Shown here piece after piece: positions 33,138-43,900 of a stretch of 64,000 nt of DNA (within the stretch, counting starts at the first letter, position 1; each line of letters opens with the position of its first letter). The stretch is taken from assembly GCA_013299115.1 (NCBI GenBank), contig JAAFKA010000008.1:62001-126000 (forward strand). Direction: 5' to 3'. Made by a program: the position numbers and the translations under genes. The DNA is from Cytophagales bacterium. GTDB lineage: Bacteria; Bacteroidota; Bacteroidia; Cytophagales; Thermoflexibacteraceae. Under the pieces are notes generated by a model that was not told where the DNA came from, did not search any database, and saw nothing but the letters and a program-made list of their open reading frames with translations.

Positions 33138-36100
33138 GCTACCATTGCGGTTATAAACCTCCAATTTCCAGCCCGACTGCACAAAGTCTAACACGAAGTT
33201 GTCGTTTTTGCCATCATTGTTTGGCGTGATGACGTTGGCAGGTTTCACACTTTCGGCTTTGATTTTTTGACTGCTTGTCTTTTTGCAAACGCCATTGAAA
33301 ACCTCTAAAATAATTTCGTATTCTCCTGATTGTCCGTAGCTGTATGGTTTGGGATTTTTGCCCTCTAAGATGTCGCCATTACCCATCAGCCAACGATAGT
33401 TGCCTTCGCCACTATCTTGGCTGCGGTTGGTGAACTGCACCGTTGCATTTTGCCCACATTCAGACGAAATTTGCAACTCAAAAACAGGCTTAATCGGTGG
33501 CACAACTGTTACCAACAGGGCTGTATCGTAAAAACAACCTTTGGCATTAAACACCCGAACTTTGTATAAAGTGGTGCTTTCGGGTGAGGCAACAGGGCTG
33601 GCACTATTGGCATTGCTTAGTCCTCTTGCGGGTGTCCACTCGTATTTTACGCCGCCTGTGGCTGTCAATTTGATGCCTTCCCCTGCACAAATTGTGGGTT
33701 TTGCAGGCTGCAAAGTGATTTTTTTGTAAAAATCAACCTCATTTTCCTCTATCGTTAGCCTTTTTTCGGTGGTGGTGCTGCAAGCCTGATTTGTGCCTTT
33801 TAGCTTGATTGTATATTTTCCTGCTGTGGCATAACGGAAAGCTGGCGGTGTTTCGCCTGTGTAGGTGCTGCCATTGCCAAAATCCCAAACATAAACCAAA
33901 CCATGACGAAGACGAGGCGTAATTTGCACCAACGGAAGCACTTGGTCGCAACTTTCTACTAAGGTTACATCAAACTCTGCTTGAACAGGTGGCAATACGT
34001 TTACCCAAACCGAAGTATCTTTTCTGCAACCTAATTGGTTGGTTATCAAGACATTGTATAAAGTGCTTTGCGTAGGTGCTGCTTTGGGATTTGCAATGTT
34101 CGGGTTGCTTAAACCTGTTGCAGGTGTCCACAAATAAGTCAAATTGTTGCCACCTTGCACTGCCAACTGCACCGAGTCGCCAAGACAAAGCTGCTGGGCA
34201 GGCGAAACTTGCAAGAAATTGGCAAAATTGTAATTGGCGTTTTCTTTGTAGTTCAGTTGGTAGGTTTTTACCACCACGCAAGCTGCATTGCGAACATTCA
34301 ACGTAATGGTATAAGTTCCTGCTGCTGCATAACGGAAAGGGGCAGGATTTCGCAAATTGGAGGTTTGCCCATTGCCAAAATCCCAAACATAACTCACATT
34401 TTCCAACGGAGAAGACAAATTATTGAGGGTTACTAAGGGAAATTGTGTGCAGTTTTCACTCAATTTGACCTCAAAATTGGTGGTAATTTTTGGAAAAACC
34501 TGTACTGTCAAGGTCGTATCTTTTCGGCAATTCAAGGCATTGAAAATTTGTACCTGATAGGTTGTCGTTTGGCTGGGGCTTGCTTTGGGGTTGGCAATGG
34601 TGGCGTTGCTCAACCCTGTGGCGGGTGTCCAGACGTACCTTGTGCCGCCGCTAACTTGCAACTGCACTGTATCTCCTGCACAAATAGCCCGATAAGGCTG
34701 AATAGTTGGCAAAATTTGTTGATTTCGGCGAATATCAATTACCCTATCCGTAAAATCACGACAAACTTGTCCGTTGTAGGCAGTCAAACGAATGACATAA
34801 CGACCTTCTTGGGTGTAATTGACTGTCGGATTGGGCAAAGATGAGGTTTGTCCGTTGCCAAAATCCCACAAATAGCCCAAAGCATTGGCAGACTGATTTT
34901 GCAAAATAACCGAAGGAAAAACCGAGCAAGAGTCCACTGTGCGAGCAGTAAAATTGGCAGTAGGTTTGGTAAATACGGTTAGCGTAACAGGAATATCTTT
35001 GAAACAGCCCCCAGCATTGCTCACCCGAACTGTGTAAGTAGTTGTAACAGAAGGGTTTGCAATCGGATTGGCAATATTCGGGTTGCTCAAACCTGTTGTG
35101 GGAGTCCAAGCGTAGGAAGTACCACCAGAAGCCGACAAACTAATGCTTGTGCCTACACATAGCAGCATATCACCTGATGCACGTGCATCCAGACTCGGAT
35201 TAGGGTCTATTACAATAGTCCGTTGGCTACTTCTTTCGCAACCATCGGCATTGCGGACTGTCAAGGTTACAGGATAAGTTCCTGCGGTGGCGTATCTAAA
35301 TGGAGTTGGGTTTTGGTCTGTGGAGGTTTGTCCATTGCCAAAATCCCACAAATAAGTTGCACCAACGCCAGCAACCGAATTGTTAGTAATTGTAACCAAA
35401 GGCATTGTTGCACAAGGCTCTGTTATGGCGTGTGCAAAAATTGCTGTTGGTCTTTCGTTCACTTCTACGGTTACTGTTTCGGTTTTTTGGCAAGTGCCAT
35501 TGGAAATTACCACACTGTAAGTTGTTGTAACAGAAGGGTTTGCAACTGGATTGGCAATGTTTGGGTTGCTTAGTCCTGTTGCGGGTGTCCACGTGTAAGA
35601 CGTGCCACCTGTTGCCAAGAGTGGTGTGCTGGTGGTTTCGCAAATTCTTTGCAGTGGCGAAATTGTAGAAACAATAGGATTTCCTGCTGTTACTGTTACG
35701 TTGTTTGTTATGGTTCTTTCGCAACCATTGGCATTGCGGACTGTCAAGGTTACAGGATAAGTTCCTGCGGTGGCGTATCTAAATGGAGTTGGGTTTTGGT
35801 CTGTGGAGGTTTGTCCATTGCCAAAATCCCACAAATAAGTTGCACCAACGCCAGCAACCGAATTGTTAGTAATTGTAACCAAAGGCATTATTGCACAAGG
35901 CTCTGTTATGGCGTGTGCAAAAATTGCTGTTGGTCTTTCGTTCACTTCTACGGTTACTGTTTCGGTTTTTTGGCAAGTGCCATTGGAAATTACCACACTG
36001 TAAGTTGTTGTGGTTGTGGGGTTTGCAACTGGATTGGCAATATTGGGGTTGCTTAGTCCTGTTGTTGGTGTCCACGTATAGCTTGTTCCACCTGTTGCTA

Positions 36101-39100
36101 AGAGTGGCGTGCTGGTGGTTTCACAAATTCTTTGCAGTGGCGAAATTGTGCTAACAATAGGATTTCCTGCTGTTACAGTTACGTTGTTGGTAATTATTCT
36201 TTCGCAACCATTCGCATTGCGGACTGTCAATGTTACAACATAGTTTCCTGCTGCTGCATAACGGAAAGGTGCAGGGTTTTGGTCTGTGGAGGTTTGCCCA
36301 TTGCCAAAATCCCACAAATAAGTTGCACCAACGCCAGCAACCGAATTGTTAGTAATTGTAACCAAAGGCATTGTTGCACAAGGCTCTGTTATGGCGTGTG
36401 CAAAAATTGCAGTTGGTCTTTCGTTCACTTCTACGGTTACTGTTTCGGTTTTTTGGCAAGTGCCATTGGAAATTACCACACTGTAAGTTGTTGTAACAGA
36501 AGGGTTTGCAATAGGATTGGCAATGTTGGGGTTGCTTAGTCCTGTTGCAGGTGTCCACGTGTAACTTGTTCCACCTGTTGCCAAGAGTGGGGTGCTGGTG
36601 GTTTCGCAAATTCTTTGCAGTGGTGAAATTGTAGAAACAATAGGACTTCCTGCTGTTACTGTTACGCTGTTTGTTATGGTTCTTTCGCAACCATTGGCAT
36701 TGCGGACTGTCAAAGTTATAGGATAAGTTCCTGTTGCTGCATAACGGAAAGGTGCAGGGTTTTGGTCTGCGGAGGTTTGCCCATTGCCAAAATCCCACAA
36801 ATAAGTTGCACCAACGCCAGCAACCGAATTGTTAGTAATTGTAACCAAAGGCATTGTTGCACAAGGCTCTGTTATGGCGTGTGCAAAAATTGCTGTTGGT
36901 CTTTCGTTCACTTCTACGGTTACTGTTTCGGTTTTTTGGCAAGTGCCATTGGAAATTACCACACTATAAGTTGTTGTGGTTGTGGGGTTTGCAATAGGAT
37001 TGGCAATATTTGGGTTGCTTAGTCCTGTTGTTGGTGTCCACGTGTAACTTGTGCCACCTGTTGCTTCTAATTGGCTATAATTTCCGATACAAATTGTGTC
37101 ATCGCTGCTAATAGTGGTTTGTATAGTATTATTGTTAATTGTAATATTTTGGAAATAAGTTGCTATACAAGAAGTTGAAGGGTTTGTTGTTAATCTAATT
37201 GTATAATTACCGGGTTGATAATTAATGGTTGGGGGATTTTGTAAATTGGAGGTTTGCCCATTACCAAAATCCCATAAATAAGTTGTACCTACTTGATTAA
37301 TAGAATTATTTGTTAAAATGACTTGGGTATTGATGATGCAAGTTGGCTGAATGTTAGTAGAAAATGCTGGTGCAACTAAGGTTCTAACTGTTACAGTAAT
37401 TGCAGTATCTTTTACACAACCCGAAATAGCATTTATAATTTTTACTGTGTAGGTTGTGGTTTGTGTGGGGCTTGCAATGGGGTTGGCAATAGTAGCATTA
37501 TCCAAACCTGTTGTAGGTGTCCATGCATAGGAAGTTCCGCCTCTTGCATTTAATTGTGTAGAACTTCCTACACAAATATTTGAATTATTTACAGATGCCT
37601 CTGCCACAGGTAATATGATTATTAATTTGCTAATAGTTTTTGTACAGGTATTTGGACTCGTAATGGTAAGACTTGCTCTATAATTTCCTACTTTGTAAGT
37701 AATTGGGGGTGGATTTTGTAAAGAAGAAGTCTGTCCGTTACCAAAATTCCATAAATAGGTTGCACCACCAATCAGGGGACTATTGAAGTTTACATTTAGT
37801 CGGTTTCCATTTTCTATGCAGGAATAGCTAAAATTAAAATCTGTAAAAGGTAGAGGCTTTACAGTAATGGTTACCATTGTGTCTTTCGTACATTTATTAT
37901 CATAGTCTATTCTGACATGATAGGTGGTGGTGGTAGTAGGATTGGCTATTGGATTTGCAATGGTAGGATTGTTTAGCCCTATGGTAGGGGTCCATGTATA
38001 GCTTGTGCCTCCATAAGCATTTAGTTGTGTAGATTCTCCAATGCAAATTGTCTTGCCATCGCTAATTAAGTTATTGGTTGTTAAGCTAATTACTCTACTT
38101 GTATTTACTGTACAGCTAGCATTGGTAGCACTTAAACTAACAGGATAATTGCCTGCTTGTGTTATGGTAAAAATGGGTTCAAAAGCATTAGAAGTGCCAA
38201 AAACACCTAAATTCCAATGATAACTTGTGGCTCCCCTGCTTTCATTACGTAATTTAACTGTTATGGGAAAACAAATAACGGCTTTCTGAATAGGAAGTCC
38301 AGTAGCTATATCGATAGGCGTAAACTTTGCTTCTAAGGGGTTGATATTCATCTTGAATGCTGCATTATTCCAGACCAGTCCGTTTGTATTCCGCCAGGCA
38401 TTGGGCGTAGTAGGCAGGGAGTTATCGCCAATACACATGGATTGATATACAATTCCGTCTTTAGAAAAACGACTTGTGCCGCCGTCTACATGATTATAGC
38501 CGGTCAGCCCCCCAAAAAAGGTTGCATATTCTAAACGACTACAATTTTTTCCATACATTGCTAAATAAAATGTGCTTGGCTGGGCTGTGGGGTACAAAGC
38601 ATCAGGAGTTGTCATAAAACTATTTACCTCTCCCCAGCCCGATAAAAAAATTGTTCCACAATTACTTACCATAAAAGCAGTAGGGGCTAAGACAGAAATA
38701 TTAGATGTTGGGGAGCCTAATTTTGTAGACCACAAGACAGTTGTGAGTGAGGAATTAAATTTGTAAAGGAAATGACCACTGTTTGTTCCATTATTATAAG
38801 TATTCGGCGAAATAGGGTGATTGCCCACAGAATTACCAAATACATACACATTGTCGTCTGTATCTATATCCATCATATAAAGGTGGTCAATATCTCCACT
38901 AAGAGAACCTAAGAAAGTGCTGCTCAACAAAACTCCATTGGCTGAATATTTGCGAATAAAACCATCTGTATTTTCTCGATAGAGAGGCATGGCAGCCGTT
39001 GGGGTGGCGTTAAAATTATCACTTTGTGTAGTGCCAGCCACAATTATATCTCCTGCCGTTGTAATTGCAACGCTGTATGCCCCGTCATCATTGCTGCCAC

Positions 39101-40709
39101 CTATGTAAGTACTCCATTGTAAGGCACTCAAATTAGCAGATAAACGAAAAACTACTCCATCTTCTGAACCTAAGGCTGAAGAGCCTATCCCTCCATTTAC
39201 AGTTGGGAAATTATCAGAATTACTAACAGAGGCTACATATATATTGTCGTTGCTATCTAAATCTACCTCTCCTCTTAACGCATCTCCATATATTGGTCGC
39301 AAGTTCCACACAGTACCGTCAGAGCCATTACCTCCAACAAAAGTAGCCGAAATAAGTTGCGAACCAGTTGGGTTTAAGATAGCTATTGCAATATCAAAAT
39401 CTCCGTTATGTGTACGGTCATAAGCACCCAAAGTAGTAGGATAATCATCAGACATAGTGGTAGACATCACAACCAAATTTCCTTGAGAATTAACGATTAG
39501 ACTATTTGGAGAATCAAATGTAGCACCACCTAAAAAGGTTGCATACAATAAATTTGTACCATCTGGATTAAACTTTAATACCAAAATATCTTGTACTCCA
39601 CCAAATGTCATATCAAAAGCCCCCGTAGTAGGAGGCACATCTTGCCCAAAAGCAATGCCCCCTGCATAAAGATTACCGTCATTGTCAAAAGTTGCAGTCA
39701 TACCATAGTTATTTACATTACTACCTGAGTAACTTGCAAATATCAATTCAGGGTCTATCACCAATTCTTTTGCCACATCATACTCTCCCAATTCAAAGGT
39801 TACTACACTGTCTTTCAACACAAATTTGGAAGGAATTTCTACTTTTTCGCCTTCAATAAGTTGGTAGCAATAAGGCTTTTGCTCCATAAAATCCAATACG
39901 CTGGTGCCTATTTGTAAATTACCTTCCTTGTCTAAGTTCAGTTGCGTTGCCCCTTTGTATTTCAGTTGAATTTGTTTTGGGTTGGCTTGGGGTGCAACAA
40001 TGAACTCATATTTTAGTCTTGTTTCGGTAGCTACATACCGCATCATAATGCCCTCGTAGAGTTTCTGAAACTCCAACTGGTTGTAGGCTTTGAGGTTACT
40101 TGTCCATTTAGACTGGTCGTTGCCAATGAAATAGTTGTAGTTTTCGGTACTTTCGCCTATGGGACTGATAAAACTTTGGGGATTTGCACCCAAAAATTCT
40201 ACTTCAACACCGTGTCCTTTACTATGATTTGTTTGATTTTTGTGATTGGTTTGATTTTGGGGTTTTGTTTGATTTTTGTGATTGGTTTGATTTTGGGGTT
40301 TTGTTTGATTTTTGTGATTGGTTTGATTTTGGGGTTTTGTTTGATTTTTGTGATTGGTTTGATTTTGGGAATTTGTTTGATTGTTGTGATTGGTTTGATT
40401 GTCGATATTTTCTTGATGTGCTTGCTCACCTGCGTTGTGTACGTGGTCGTGTTGGTGTGCGGTGGCTGCGGGGTCTAAAAAAGAGTACAGCACTGCGTTG
40501 TGTTTCACAAACAAAGCCCCGTTGGGAATGGTTGCCCTAAACAGCACTTGGCTGTCCCATTGGTTTCGGTTTTGAATAAATTTGTAATTGGTCTGCACCG
40601 CAGGCGTGGCGGTAAGAGGTGCTTTTTTGTTAGCTAGTAAGGCTGAATTTTGGGCAAAAACATTGGTAATACTTGCAAAGCAAAGCAAGAGAATGGTAAA
40701 AATTTTCAT
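33012..40709 (-). CDS. giant secreted PKD/Ig-repeat protein with CHU_C (T9SS type B) tail, 2565 aa
   Basis: Signal peptide MKIFTILLLCFASITNVFAQ. Residues ~100-165 are an NQTN/KNQTKPQ low-complexity repeat. About 165-325 is a conserved Bacteroidota domain (VEFLGANPQSF, YNYFIGNDQSKW, PKQIQLKYKGA; DUF7948-like), then an SBBP-type propeller (~325-770; YATFLGG, DIDTDDNVYVFG). From ~800 to 2470 are alternating Ig-like (TSYTWTPTTGLSNPNIANP) and PKD (YLWDFGNGQTS) units of ~160 residues. The last ~90 residues (ANVITPNNDGKNDNFVLDF) are the gliding-motility-type sorting domain. Likely a surface adhesin or motility filament exported by T9SS. Tandem paralogue of the next gene. Confidence 0.92.
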   Translation of the reverse strand: MKIFTILLLCFASITNVFAQNSALLANKKAPLTATPAVQTNYKFIQNRNQWDSQVLFRATIPNGALFVKHNAVLYSFLDPAATAHQHDHVHNAGEQAHQENIDNQTNHNNQTNSQNQTNHKNQTKPQNQTNHKNQTKPQNQTNHKNQTKPQNQTNHKNQTNHSKGHGVEVEFLGANPQSFISPIGESTENYNYFIGNDQSKWTSNLKAYNQLEFQKLYEGIMMRYVATETRLKYEFIVAPQANPKQIQLKYKGATQLNLDKEGNLQIGTSVLDFMEQKPYCYQLIEGEKVEIPSKFVLKDSVVTFELGEYDVAKELVIDPELIFASYSGSNVNNYGMTATFDNDGNLYAGGIAFGQDVPPTTGAFDMTFGGVQDILVLKFNPDGTNLLYATFLGGATFDSPNSLIVNSQGNLVVMSTTMSDDYPTTLGAYDRTHNGDFDIAIAILNPTGSQLISATFVGGNGSDGTVWNLRPIYGDALRGEVDLDSNDNIYVASVSNSDNFPTVNGGIGSSALGSEDGVVFRLSANLSALQWSTYIGGSNDDGAYSVAITTAGDIIVAGTTQSDNFNATPTAAMPLYRENTDGFIRKYSANGVLLSSTFLGSLSGDIDHLYMMDIDTDDNVYVFGNSVGNHPISPNTYNNGTNSGHFLYKFNSSLTTVLWSTKLGSPTSNISVLAPTAFMVSNCGTIFLSGWGEVNSFMTTPDALYPTAQPSTFYLAMYGKNCSRLEYATFFGGLTGYNHVDGGTSRFSKDGIVYQSMCIGDNSLPTTPNAWRNTNGLVWNNAAFKMNINPLEAKFTPIDIATGLPIQKAVICFPITVKLRNESRGATSYHWNLGVFGTSNAFEPIFTITQAGNYPVSLSATNASCTVNTSRVISLTTNNLISDGKTICIGESTQLNAYGGTSYTWTPTIGLNNPTIANPIANPTTTTTYHVRIDYDNKCTKDTMVTITVKPLPFTDFNFSYSCIENGNRLNVNFNSPLIGGATYLWNFGNGQTSSLQNPPPITYKVGNYRASLTITSPNTCTKTISKLIIILPVAEASVNNSNICVGSSTQLNARGGTSYAWTPTTGLDNATIANPIASPTQTTTYTVKIINAISGCVKDTAITVTVRTLVAPAFSTNIQPTCIINTQVILTNNSINQVGTTYLWDFGNGQTSNLQNPPTINYQPGNYTIRLTTNPSTSCIATYFQNITINNNTIQTTISSDDTICIGNYSQLEATGGTSYTWTPTTGLSNPNIANPIANPTTTTTYSVVISNGTCQKTETVTVEVNERPTAIFAHAITEPCATMPLVTITNNSVAGVGATYLWDFGNGQTSADQNPAPFRYAATGTYPITLTVRNANGCERTITNSVTVTAGSPIVSTISPLQRICETTSTPLLATGGTSYTWTPATGLSNPNIANPIANPSVTTTYSVVISNGTCQKTETVTVEVNERPTAIFAHAITEPCATMPLVTITNNSVAGVGATYLWDFGNGQTSTDQNPAPFRYAAAGNYVVTLTVRNANGCERIITNNVTVTAGNPIVSTISPLQRICETTSTPLLATGGTSYTWTPTTGLSNPNIANPVANPTTTTTYSVVISNGTCQKTETVTVEVNERPTAIFAHAITEPCAIMPLVTITNNSVAGVGATYLWDFGNGQTSTDQNPTPFRYATAGTYPVTLTVRNANGCERTITNNVTVTAGNPIVSTISPLQRICETTSTPLLATGGTSYTWTPATGLSNPNIANPVANPSVTTTYSVVISNGTCQKTETVTVEVNERPTAIFAHAITEPCATMPLVTITNNSVAGVGATYLWDFGNGQTSTDQNPTPFRYATAGTYPVTLTVRNADGCERSSQRTIVIDPNPSLDARASGDMLLCVGTSISLSASGGTSYAWTPTTGLSNPNIANPIANPSVTTTYTVRVSNAGGCFKDIPVTLTVFTKPTANFTARTVDSCSVFPSVILQNQSANALGYLWDFGNGQTSSLPNPTVNYTQEGRYVIRLTAYNGQVCRDFTDRVIDIRRNQQILPTIQPYRAICAGDTVQLQVSGGTRYVWTPATGLSNATIANPKASPSQTTTYQVQIFNALNCRKDTTLTVQVFPKITTNFEVKLSENCTQFPLVTLNNLSSPLENVSYVWDFGNGQTSNLRNPAPFRYAAAGTYTITLNVRNAACVVVKTYQLNYKENANYNFANFLQVSPAQQLCLGDSVQLAVQGGNNLTYLWTPATGLSNPNIANPKAAPTQSTLYNVLITNQLGCRKDTSVWVNVLPPVQAEFDVTLVESCDQVLPLVQITPRLRHGLVYVWDFGNGSTYTGETPPAFRYATAGKYTIKLKGTNQACSTTTEKRLTIEENEVDFYKKITLQPAKPTICAGEGIKLTATGGVKYEWTPARGLSNANSASPVASPESTTLYKVRVFNAKGCFYDTALLVTVVPPIKPVFELQISSECGQNATVQFTNRSQDSGEGNYRWLMGNGDILEGKNPKPYSYGQSGEYEIILEVFNGVCKKTSSQKIKAESVKPANVITPNNDGKNDNFVLDFVQSGWKLEVYNRNGSPIFSSDNYQNDWGHHTEAGTYYYLLTSPQGKSCKGWVQVMR
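35222..37060. repeat. 483-bp (161-aa) near-identical tandem repeats
   Basis: The marker TTCTTTCGCA (or close variant) recurs at 35231, 35714, 36197 and 36680, exactly 483 bp apart. Each unit encodes one Ig-like plus one PKD domain (TAIFAHAITEPCA, VGATYLWDFGNGQTS). Copies differ at only a few positions, so they are recently amplified or homogenised, unlike the diverged units on either side. Confidence 0.95.
40225..40402. repeat. 36-bp minisatellite (NQTNHKNQTKPQ), longer allele
   Basis: About 4.7 copies of a 36-bp unit (TTTTTGTGATTGGTTTGATT...) encode the 12-residue NQTNHKNQTKPQ repeat near the N-terminus of the 2565-residue protein. The paralogue at 46262-46370 has about 2.7 copies. Repeat number changes keep the frame. 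Confidence 0.9.
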
Positions 40710-40859
40710 TTTAGGATTGGTTTTGTTTTATTTATTAGACACTTTTGAAGTGTCGGACAAATGAGTTTTGAGGACTTTGGATTGCAAACTTTAATTGCAA
40801 TGAATTTTTTTGCAAAAATAACAAATATATTTTGATTTGTTGTGCTTTACATAAAAAAA
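40710..40859. other. upstream region of the 2565-aa gene
   Basis: Contains a small hairpin GACACTTTTGAAGTGTC (40738-40754), similar to the internal hairpin of the 106-bp MITE, and two overlapping minus-strand -7-like sequences (TATTTTTG at 40813-40820, TATATTTG at 40822-40829) without a clear -33. Confidence 0.4.
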
Positions 40860-40916
40860 CTATGTGTGCTATGTGTTAAAAAAAATTTTACGACATCATA
40901 AACATAGCACACATAG
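40860..40916 (-). terminator. hairpin after the 1910-aa gene
   Basis: CTATGTGTGCTATG (40860-40873) and CATAGCACACATAG (40903-40916) pair perfectly over 14 bp with a 29-nt loop, 25 nt past the stop at 40942. A probable end of the surA-like/giant-protein transcript. Confidence 0.6.
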
Positions 40917-40941
40917 CTAAGAACTTCAAAGATGAAACTCT

Positions 40942-43900
40942 CTACCTCAACACCTGAACCCAACCCTTACAAGTTTTTCCTTGTGGCGAAGTGAGCAAAT
41001 AGTAATATGTGCCAGATTCCATGTTGCTGCCCCAGTCGTTTTGGTAGTTGGAGGAGGAGAAAACGGAGCTACCATTGCGGTTATAAACTTCAAATTTCCA
41101 GCCTTCGTTGAGAATATCTAACACAAATCTGTCGTTTTTGCCATCGTTGTTTGGCGTGATGACGTTGGCGGGTTTTATGGTTTCTACCTTCACTTTTTGG
41201 CTTTTGGTTTTCTTGCAAATCCCATTAAACATTTCCAAAATTATTTCGTATTCTCCCGATTTTTCGAAGTCATAGTCGGCAGGATTTCGGGTTTTTAACT
41301 CCTCTCCGTTGCTCAGTGTCCACTTGTATTCGCCTGTGCCTGTGCTGCGGTTGATAAACTTGACAGTGCCATTTTTGCCACATTCGGAGGTTACTTGGAG
41401 TTCAAATTCTGGTTTGAGTTCATTGATAACAGTGAGCAAAACGGCAGTATCTTTGAAACAGCCTTGTGCATTGGTTATTCGCACATTGTAACGAGTGGTG
41501 GCTGTGGGCGTGGCTATGGGGTTGGCAATGTTTGGGTTGCTCAATCCTGTTGTGGGAGTCCAGACATACTTTGTGCCACCTGTTGCCACTAATTGCGTGT
41601 TGCTACCTTCACACAAAGTTTGTGGGGCAGAAATGGTGGCATTGGTAACTTTGCTATCCTCAATCTTGACGATTTGCGTAAATTTGGGGCTGCAAAGTCC
41701 ATTAGATAGGGTTAAGCTAATGGTGTAAGTACCTACTTTTGTATAGCGAAATGCTGTTGTAAACATATTATTAGAGGTTTGCCCATTACCAAAATCCCAA
41801 AAATAGGTCATATTGGGTAATGACGCAAATTTATTTCGTATGGTAACTAAGGGCAGTGCATCGCAACTATTAGTACCAGAAAGTATAACCTCAAAATCAG
41901 GAATAGGTCTTGGCTGCACAAATAGCGTAACAATAGCAGTGCTTCTGCAAGTTCCATTGGTGATTGTAACAGTATAAGAAGTTGTTTGTGAAGGAGTTGC
42001 AATTGGATTGGCAATGTTAGGGTTGCTCAATCCTCTACTTGGAGTCCACACATAAGAAGTGCCTCCTGTGGCAAAAAGTTGTGTACTTTGTTCTTCGCAT
42101 ACGATTGCAGACTCGGAAATTGTTGTTAAAAAGAAGCTGCTACCATTTGCAGCAATGACTAAATTTTTTGTTATTGCGTTTTCGCAGGCAGTCCCTCTAT
42201 TGATAGTTAGTTTTATCCTGTAAGTTCCCTCATACGCATAGGTTACAGGATTTGGGTTTTGCAGATTGGAGGTTTCTCCGTTCCCAAAACTCCATAAATA
42301 CGTTGCACCTTGTTGATGTGGCGTTTTATTTGTTAGCGAAATTCTTGGTACATTCACACAACCTTGTGGTAGCACTATATCAAAATCTGGGCTTGCATTT
42401 GGCAATACCTCTACGGTTACTTTTCGTTCCACAAAACAGTTTGCATTGTTAGCTATTTTTACTGTGTAAGTAGTTGTTTCTGTTGGGCTTGCAGTTGGAT
42501 TGGATATAGTTGTATTGTCAAGTCCTGTGCTTGGACTCCAAAGATAAGAAACGCCACCAAATGCTTGTAGTGGTGTACTTGTGCCAGCACAAATTGTTCT
42601 ATTAGACGAAATAGCACCAGCAATTCCATTTGGATTTCTTGCTATTGCAATGGTATTTGTAACTGTTTGGCTACATACTGTTTGGCTATTGGTAGTCAAA
42701 CGAATAGTATAATTTCCATTGGTTGCATACCTGAATGGTGGTGGATTTTGCAGCGTAGAAGTTTGTCCATTGCCAAAATTCCAAAGATAGGTTGCACCTG
42801 CTTGGTGGACAGAATTATTGGAAATGGTTATCAAAGGCATAGTCTCGCAATCTATACTTTGAGAAACAGTAAAAATAGGTACAACAGGATTTGCAACATT
42901 TACCGTAAGTGAGGTATCTTTAAAACAACCTGAAACAGTATTGGAAATTCGTACTGTATAGGTAGTGGTTTCGGTAGGGCTAGCTCTCGGCGTGGCAACA
43001 TTCGGATTGTCTAAGCCTGTGGTTGGAGTCCAGCTATAGGCATTGCCTCCAAATGCAAACAAAGCTGTATTGCCTCCTCTACAAATTCGATTTGGCTGAC
43101 TAATCGTAGGATTTATTGTATTTACATTTGCAACAGGTATATTGATTTCTTTTGTTATAGTAGAATCGCAACCAGGAAACTGACCTTCGGTAATAGTGAG
43201 GCGAATGGATTTAAGCCCTGATGAAGTAAAACGAAATGGGGCAATATCTCTTGTAGTTTGTGGTGGTAAATCTGTAATAGTCCAAGTATAATTGTATTGG
43301 TCACTATTGGGCGTATTGTTTACTATTCTTACCAAAGGATAGGTTGTGCAATAGGGATTTTCGACTATTACAGTAAAGTCTGTTGCTATTTTTGGTCTTA
43401 CAGTAACAGTAACAGAAGTATCTTTTACACAAGTTCCTCTTGTGATTTTGACATTATAAGTAGTTGTTTGCAAAGGAGTTACAAAAATTATAGATTCAGT
43501 AGGATTGGCAATGCCTTGTGTGGGACTCCACTGGTAGGTATCTCCCCCACGAGCCGAAAGGGGAATTCGGTTGCCTCTACATATTACACTATTGCGACTT
43601 ACAGAAAAATTGTCATTTATCGTAATCATTTTACTAATAGTGGTTTTACAAGTGGTGGGGCTTGTAAAAGATAGTTTAACAATATAATTGCCTCTTATGA
43701 TATAGTTTATTGGTGGAGGATTTTGCAAAGTTGAGGTTTGTCCGTTGCCAAAATCCCAAAAAAAAGTGCCATTGTTTGGAGATAAATTAGTAAAGGTAAC
43801 TGTTGTGCTACATTTGTCATCTGTGATAAAATCTATGTTTGCTTTTGGTAAAACAAAAACAGTTACAGCCGTATCTTTGCTGCATCGGTTGGCATAGTTT

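Noticed and set aside
32931-33191. 86-residue plus-strand ORF starting in hairpin H2
   Set aside because: It runs through the hairpin into the antisense of the conserved CHU_C domain; no independent support.
40176-40540. Plus-strand ORFs of 100-118 residues with periodic FDFCDWFDFG or GLILGFCLIFVI repeats
   Set aside because: They are the antisense of the 36-bp minisatellite in the giant gene; their periodicity comes from that repeat and no start, promoter or family similarity supports them.
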